Positions 61,337 through 64,000 of a stretch of DNA of 64,000 nucleotides are shown here, one piece after another. Every line of letters begins with the position of its first letter. Within the stretch, counting starts at the first letter, position 1. The notes under the pieces were generated by a model. That model was not told where the DNA came from, did not search any database, and was given only the letters and a program-made list of their open reading frames with translations. The position numbers were made by a program, and so were the translations under genes. Source of the DNA: Anaerotardibacter muris (GTDB lineage Bacteria > Actinomycetota > Coriobacteriia > Coriobacteriales > Eggerthellaceae); assembly GCF_943192915.1 (NCBI RefSeq), contig NZ_CALPCD010000002.1, forward strand, positions 233,937-297,936, in the 5' to 3' direction.

Positions 61337-62350
61337 ATGGCAGCGCATCGCAAACGTCCACCGCAAAAGGGCCAAAAGCCCAAGAATTCGCAGGGTCAAA
61401 AGGCGCAAGGTCAAAAGCCTCAGGCTCAGAAGGTCGTCAAGACCCAAAAGACCGCTGTGCCCAAGCAGGTCCAAGGCCAGCGACCAGCACCTCAGGCCGC
61501 AAAAAAATCACCCAAGAAACAGCACAACAATCAGAGCGCTTCCATCTTGGTCATGGCTTGTTCGCTGCTCATCGCTTGCTGCATTGGCTTTGGTGGCGCA
61601 AACTGGCTTGCGAACCCAGCTCCCGTTGAGGCTGATACCGTTCAGACCGATGGCAATATCATCGAACCCACCTACTATCAAGAGACCATCGGCACCTACG
61701 AAGCTATCTCTCAGAGCGAAAATGCCGACCGTGCTGAAAATCTGCGTCTTGCTGCAGAAGCCATCAATGGCTACGTGATCGAACCTGGCGCAACCTTCTC
61801 ATTCAACCAGGTGGTAGGCGAAACCTCACCCGAGCGCGGTTATCGTCAGGCACCCGTGCTCTACAGCAGCGGCACTAATGTGGGCGATGGCGGCGGCATC
61901 TGCCAGGTCTCCACTGCGCTCTATATTGCTGCTGTGAAGGCCGATCTTGAGATCGTTGAACGCCACCCCCATTCGGTACCTTCCGACTACGCTCCCATCG
62001 GTCTTGATGCCACCATCGTCTATGGTCAGCGCGACCTGCAGCTCAAGAACAACACCGACTTCCCCATCACCGTCTACGCAAAAGCGGTAGGTCAGAAGGT
62101 CACGGTCAGCCTGCTTGGCAAACCACGCACCGACGGCATCACCATCGATGCAACATCCCAGGTGGTCGACCGTTATGAAGGCACCGCCGCCGATGGTTCC
62201 ACCCAGCAGTTCTATGTTTCGGAATCCTTCCGCATCTATTACAAAGATGGCGTGCGCATGTCCCGCGATCTGCTCTCAAGCGACATCTACCAGGTGAATG
62301 AAAACACCCCCGTCGCCCTCGCCGAAGGAAGCGTTGCTCCGAACAAATAG
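61337..62350 (+). CDS. VanW-family protein
   Basis: A 337-residue envelope protein with a basic Lys/Gln/Pro-rich N-terminus of about 65 residues (QKAQGQKPQAQKVVKTQK), an anchor helix ILVMACSLLIACCIGFGGAN, and an extracellular VanW domain. The domain begins YEAISQSENADRAENLRLAA and contains ATFSFNQVVGETSPERGY and DGGGICQVSTALYIAAVKAD, the VanW core. VanW occurs in some glycopeptide-resistance clusters and in many envelope proteins, but its activity is unknown. It starts one base behind the upstream envelope gene, so the two are one operon, ended by the terminator at 62363. Confidence 0.92.
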   Translation: MAAHRKRPPQKGQKPKNSQGQKAQGQKPQAQKVVKTQKTAVPKQVQGQRPAPQAAKKSPKKQHNNQSASILVMACSLLIACCIGFGGANWLANPAPVEADTVQTDGNIIEPTYYQETIGTYEAISQSENADRAENLRLAAEAINGYVIEPGATFSFNQVVGETSPERGYRQAPVLYSSGTNVGDGGGICQVSTALYIAAVKADLEIVERHPHSVPSDYAPIGLDATIVYGQRDLQLKNNTDFPITVYAKAVGQKVTVSLLGKPRTDGITIDATSQVVDRYEGTAADGSTQQFYVSESFRIYYKDGVRMSRDLLSSDIYQVNENTPVALAEGSVAPNK

Positions 62351-62362
62351 CAGCGAGCGCTC

Positions 62363-62391
62363 GGTACCCACGGATTTGTGGGCACCTTTTT
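62363..62391 (+). terminator. Intrinsic terminator behind the VanW gene
   Basis: GGTACCCAC/GTGGGCACC with one mismatch and a 6-nt loop, followed by TTTTT. Confidence 0.85.
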
Positions 62392-62493
62392 CACCGAACC
62401 GAGCCAGTTTCATATACAATAAGGTCTACTAGAAGATCAATGGCGAGCTCTTTGCGATGTTCGCTCGAAAACCCTCTTCAAGAAAGGCTCAGT

Positions 62494-63267
62494 ATGGAGA
62501 CCAACGAATCGATCCTCTCTCGCAGCATTGTCGGCCTTGACGAACATAAGGTCCTTGGCAAGATGAGCGGCCTTCGCATCGACTACGATACGCAGGCAGT
62601 CAGCCACTACCTGGTGCTGAACGCTTCCACCAACAACACCATCGCACTCCCCTTCGAGAACGCGATCGCAACGGGCGATACCTTCATCACGGTGCAGTCC
62701 TACGCATCCTTCGTGGACGCTAATTCTCCCGTGGCAAAGGAGCTTGTCGCAGATACCAACAAGCTCGTGGGCGTTGAGGTTTACTCCCGCACAGGCAACA
62801 AGCTTGGTGCGGTGACTGGTTTCGATTTCGATCCCGTCTTCGGCGCAGTGAAGTCCATCTCGCTCGACAACGGCTCCGATTTCCAGTCTGACACTTTCTT
62901 GTTCTTCGCTCCTGACTTCGTCTTCGTGAACGACGGTAGCCAGTCTGCTGAAGATATGCGTCAGTCCGATGGCGGCGAAGCTGCTCCCGCCGCTGCTCCT
63001 GCCCCAGCTGCAGCACCTGCTGCTACTCCGGCACCTGCAGCCGCTCCTGCTCAGGCTGCTGCTCCAGCTCCAGCAACCAACAAGGACGGCCTCTCTGAAG
63101 AAGACGCTCTGCTCGTTGACTTCTTGGTAGGCAAGGTCCTTACCGACGATGTTGCAAGCTCCGATGGCAGCTTCAAGCTGGAAAAGGGCACCGAGATCAC
63201 GCGCGAGATCGCACTCGATGCGAAGAAGAATGACGCGCTGCTCATGCTTACTATGAGCGTTGATTAA
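62494..63267 (+). CDS. PRC-barrel-like protein with Ala/Pro-rich hinge
   Basis: A 257-residue protein. The first half is a PRC-barrel-type double repeat: LGKMSGLRIDYDTQAVSHYL, then LVGVEVYSRTGNKLGAVTGF and FDPVFGAVKSISLDNGSD. A low-complexity Ala/Pro hinge (about 165-205, PAAAPAPAAAP) leads to a C-terminal domain with LVDFLVGKVLTDDVASSDGS and TEITREIALDAKKNDALLML, which resembles a second beta-barrel half. GAAAGGCTC precedes ATG 62494. It has no signal peptide or TM, so it is cytosolic. PRC barrels bind RNA or proteins in RimM and similar proteins; the role here is unknown. Confidence 0.85.
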   Translation: METNESILSRSIVGLDEHKVLGKMSGLRIDYDTQAVSHYLVLNASTNNTIALPFENAIATGDTFITVQSYASFVDANSPVAKELVADTNKLVGVEVYSRTGNKLGAVTGFDFDPVFGAVKSISLDNGSDFQSDTFLFFAPDFVFVNDGSQSAEDMRQSDGGEAAPAAAPAPAAAPAATPAPAAAPAQAAAPAPATNKDGLSEEDALLVDFLVGKVLTDDVASSDGSFKLEKGTEITREIALDAKKNDALLMLTMSVD

Positions 63268-63315
63268 TCGACTACGCACGGCACTGACCCAAAGGTAGCG
63301 AACAACCAACCAAGC

Positions 63316-63351
63316 AAAGCGGCGTGCCCCAGGGCGCGTCGCTTTTATTTT
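63316..63351 (+). terminator. Intrinsic terminator behind the PRC-barrel gene
   Basis: A 14-bp stem AAAGCGGCGTGCCC/GGGCGCGTCGCTTT, including G-T pairs, with a 2-nt loop, followed by TATTTTG. Confidence 0.8.
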
Positions 63352-63470
63352 GAAACAAGCTATCACCAACCAAGGCTCTGGCTGAGCATCCTTAGTTGAT
63401 TCCACAAGAGAGCGCCCAGCGAAGATCACCCGACAAAATCCGAACTAAAAACCCATCGAAGGGACCGACC

Positions 63471-63914
63471 ATGGACTACCAAACCCTGCAAGACCAGATC
63501 AAAGCCGCTATGAAAGCTCACGATAATCACCGTCGTGACATTCTGCGTCAGGTACACACTGAACTGAAGTCCATCGAAGTGAACGAGCGCCGCGACATCC
63601 AAGAATCTGATGTGGACGCTATGCTCAAGCGCGTGATCAAGCAGACCAAAGAGACGCTCGATGGTTCGATCAAAGCTGGCAATAACCAAGAACGCACCGA
63701 CACGCTTACCGAGCAGGTGAAGATCCTGGAAGGCTATCTACCCAAGCAGGTGGAAGGCGACGAATTGAAGGCCATGATTGACGAGGTTCTGGCTGAAACT
63801 GGTGCCACCACGAAGAAAGAAATGGGCAAGGTGATGGGCGCGCTCACGCAGCGCACTGGCGGCAATTTCGACAAAGCCGCAGCAGCCGCCGAACTCAACA
63901 AGCGTCTTAACTAA
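63471..63914 (+). CDS. GatB/YqeY domain protein
   Basis: A 147-residue helical protein of the YqeY family, related to the tail of the GatB subunit of tRNA amidotransferase. LQDQIKAAMKAHDNHRRDIL opens the first domain. EQVKILEGYLPKQVEGDELK joins to the C-terminal three-helix bundle, with TTKKEMGKVMGALTQRTGGN as the conserved signature. AAGGGACC precedes ATG 63471. The family often sits beside rpsU or dnaG; that is not the case here. A role in tRNA-related quality control has been proposed but not shown. Confidence 0.94.
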   Translation: MDYQTLQDQIKAAMKAHDNHRRDILRQVHTELKSIEVNERRDIQESDVDAMLKRVIKQTKETLDGSIKAGNNQERTDTLTEQVKILEGYLPKQVEGDELKAMIDEVLAETGATTKKEMGKVMGALTQRTGGNFDKAAAAAELNKRLN

Positions 63915-63917
63915 AGT

Positions 63918-63935
63918 GGGGACGGGTTCATTTTT
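63918..63935. repeat. Single arm of the GGGGACGGG repeat, copy I
   Basis: GGGGACGGGTTCATTTTT, a lone arm with no partner visible. It lies 3 nt behind the YqeY stop and contains the stop codon (TGA at 63930-63928) of the next gene on the minus strand. Confidence 0.8.
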
Positions 63936-64000
63936 GGATCTTCGCGCGCTCATGGGTCTCCTTGTCGCGTGCCTCGATGAGCGCTTCCAAGATATCGGGC
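63928..64000 (-). CDS. C-terminal end of an unidentified protein (5' part beyond window)
   Basis: The minus-strand frame from the right edge reads LEALIEARDKETHERAKIQK and stops at TGA 63928. It is only about 23 codons long. The residues form an amphipathic charged helix, normal for a protein end, but the family cannot be told. The stop codon lies within repeat arm I, so the last codons may have been replaced by the insertion. Confidence 0.45.
   Translation of the reverse strand, partial: PDILEALIEARDKETHERAKIQK

Noticed and set aside
2641..63935. CRISPR array made of the GGGGACAGG repeats
   Set aside because: Copies are kilobases apart, palindromic and of varied length, with no regular spacers and no cas genes.

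Overview
The window looks like part of an anaerobic, mid-to-high-GC Gram-positive chromosome. My best guess is class Coriobacteriia (Eggerthellaceae-like). This is inferred from gene content only: single-chain pyruvate:ferredoxin oxidoreductase, a perfect HrcA/CIRCE operator, YhgE/Pip proteins, a VanW protein, an RND pump without outer-membrane partners, BvgS-like hybrid kinases and oxalate genes. No rRNA or marker gene fixes the taxon. Most of the DNA is ordinary chromosome with short operons and clear intrinsic terminators. LAYOUT. 1-6.6 kb: an RND pump cut by the left edge, a DUF308 protein, proC, and htpG behind a CIRCE operator. 6.7-12 kb: a membrane-anchored polysaccharide deacetylase and a polar amino-acid ABC transporter whose permease carries an extra extracellular domain. 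12.1-22.2 kb: an oxalate locus with two formyl-CoA:oxalate CoA-transferase paralogues, oxalyl-CoA decarboxylase, an AEC-family carrier and PFOR. 22.4-25.4 kb: an initiator tRNA followed by a small decayed island with a broken integrase, an XRE regulator with a membrane partner, and a low-GC DUF3800 gene. 25.4-33.1 kb: a thioredoxin, a DMT exporter, and a fructose PTS block (fruK, an undescribed 51-residue Lys/Ala-rich protein, fruA, ptsH, ptsI and a TRIC-like channel). 33.2-37.1 kb: a 1307-residue hybrid sensor kinase. 37.3-47.3 kb: redox and accessory genes (SDR, iron-sulfur flavoprotein with a divergent HxlR regulator, radical SAM, metallo-hydrolase, DsbA/FrnE), MFS and PhzF genes with a LysR regulator, an MNT nucleotidyltransferase, a K+ channel and a DUF362 protein. 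47.3-55.5 kb: two overlapping giant YhgE/Pip proteins, a LysR regulator, an MFS pump and an alpha/beta hydrolase. 55.6-64 kb: a radical SAM protein, a coupled SDR-lactonase pair, mtnA, an envelope pair (Pro/Ala/Lys-rich TPR-like protein plus VanW), a PRC-barrel protein, YqeY and a gene cut by the right edge. HOW IT FITS TOGETHER. The oxalate genes could take up oxalate, activate it to oxalyl-CoA, decarboxylate it to formyl-CoA and recycle the CoA. PFOR could supply acetyl-CoA for the acetyl-CoA-dependent priming known for E. coli YfdE. The fru/pts genes form a complete fructose PTS except for a visible regulator. The main structure not explained by genes is a dispersed family of nested palindromes built on GGGGAC(A/G)GG...CC(T/C)GTCCCC. 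They sit right behind gene ends, several act as intrinsic terminators, and two overlap stop codons. I read them as a REP-like element family. No matching transposase gene lies in this window.
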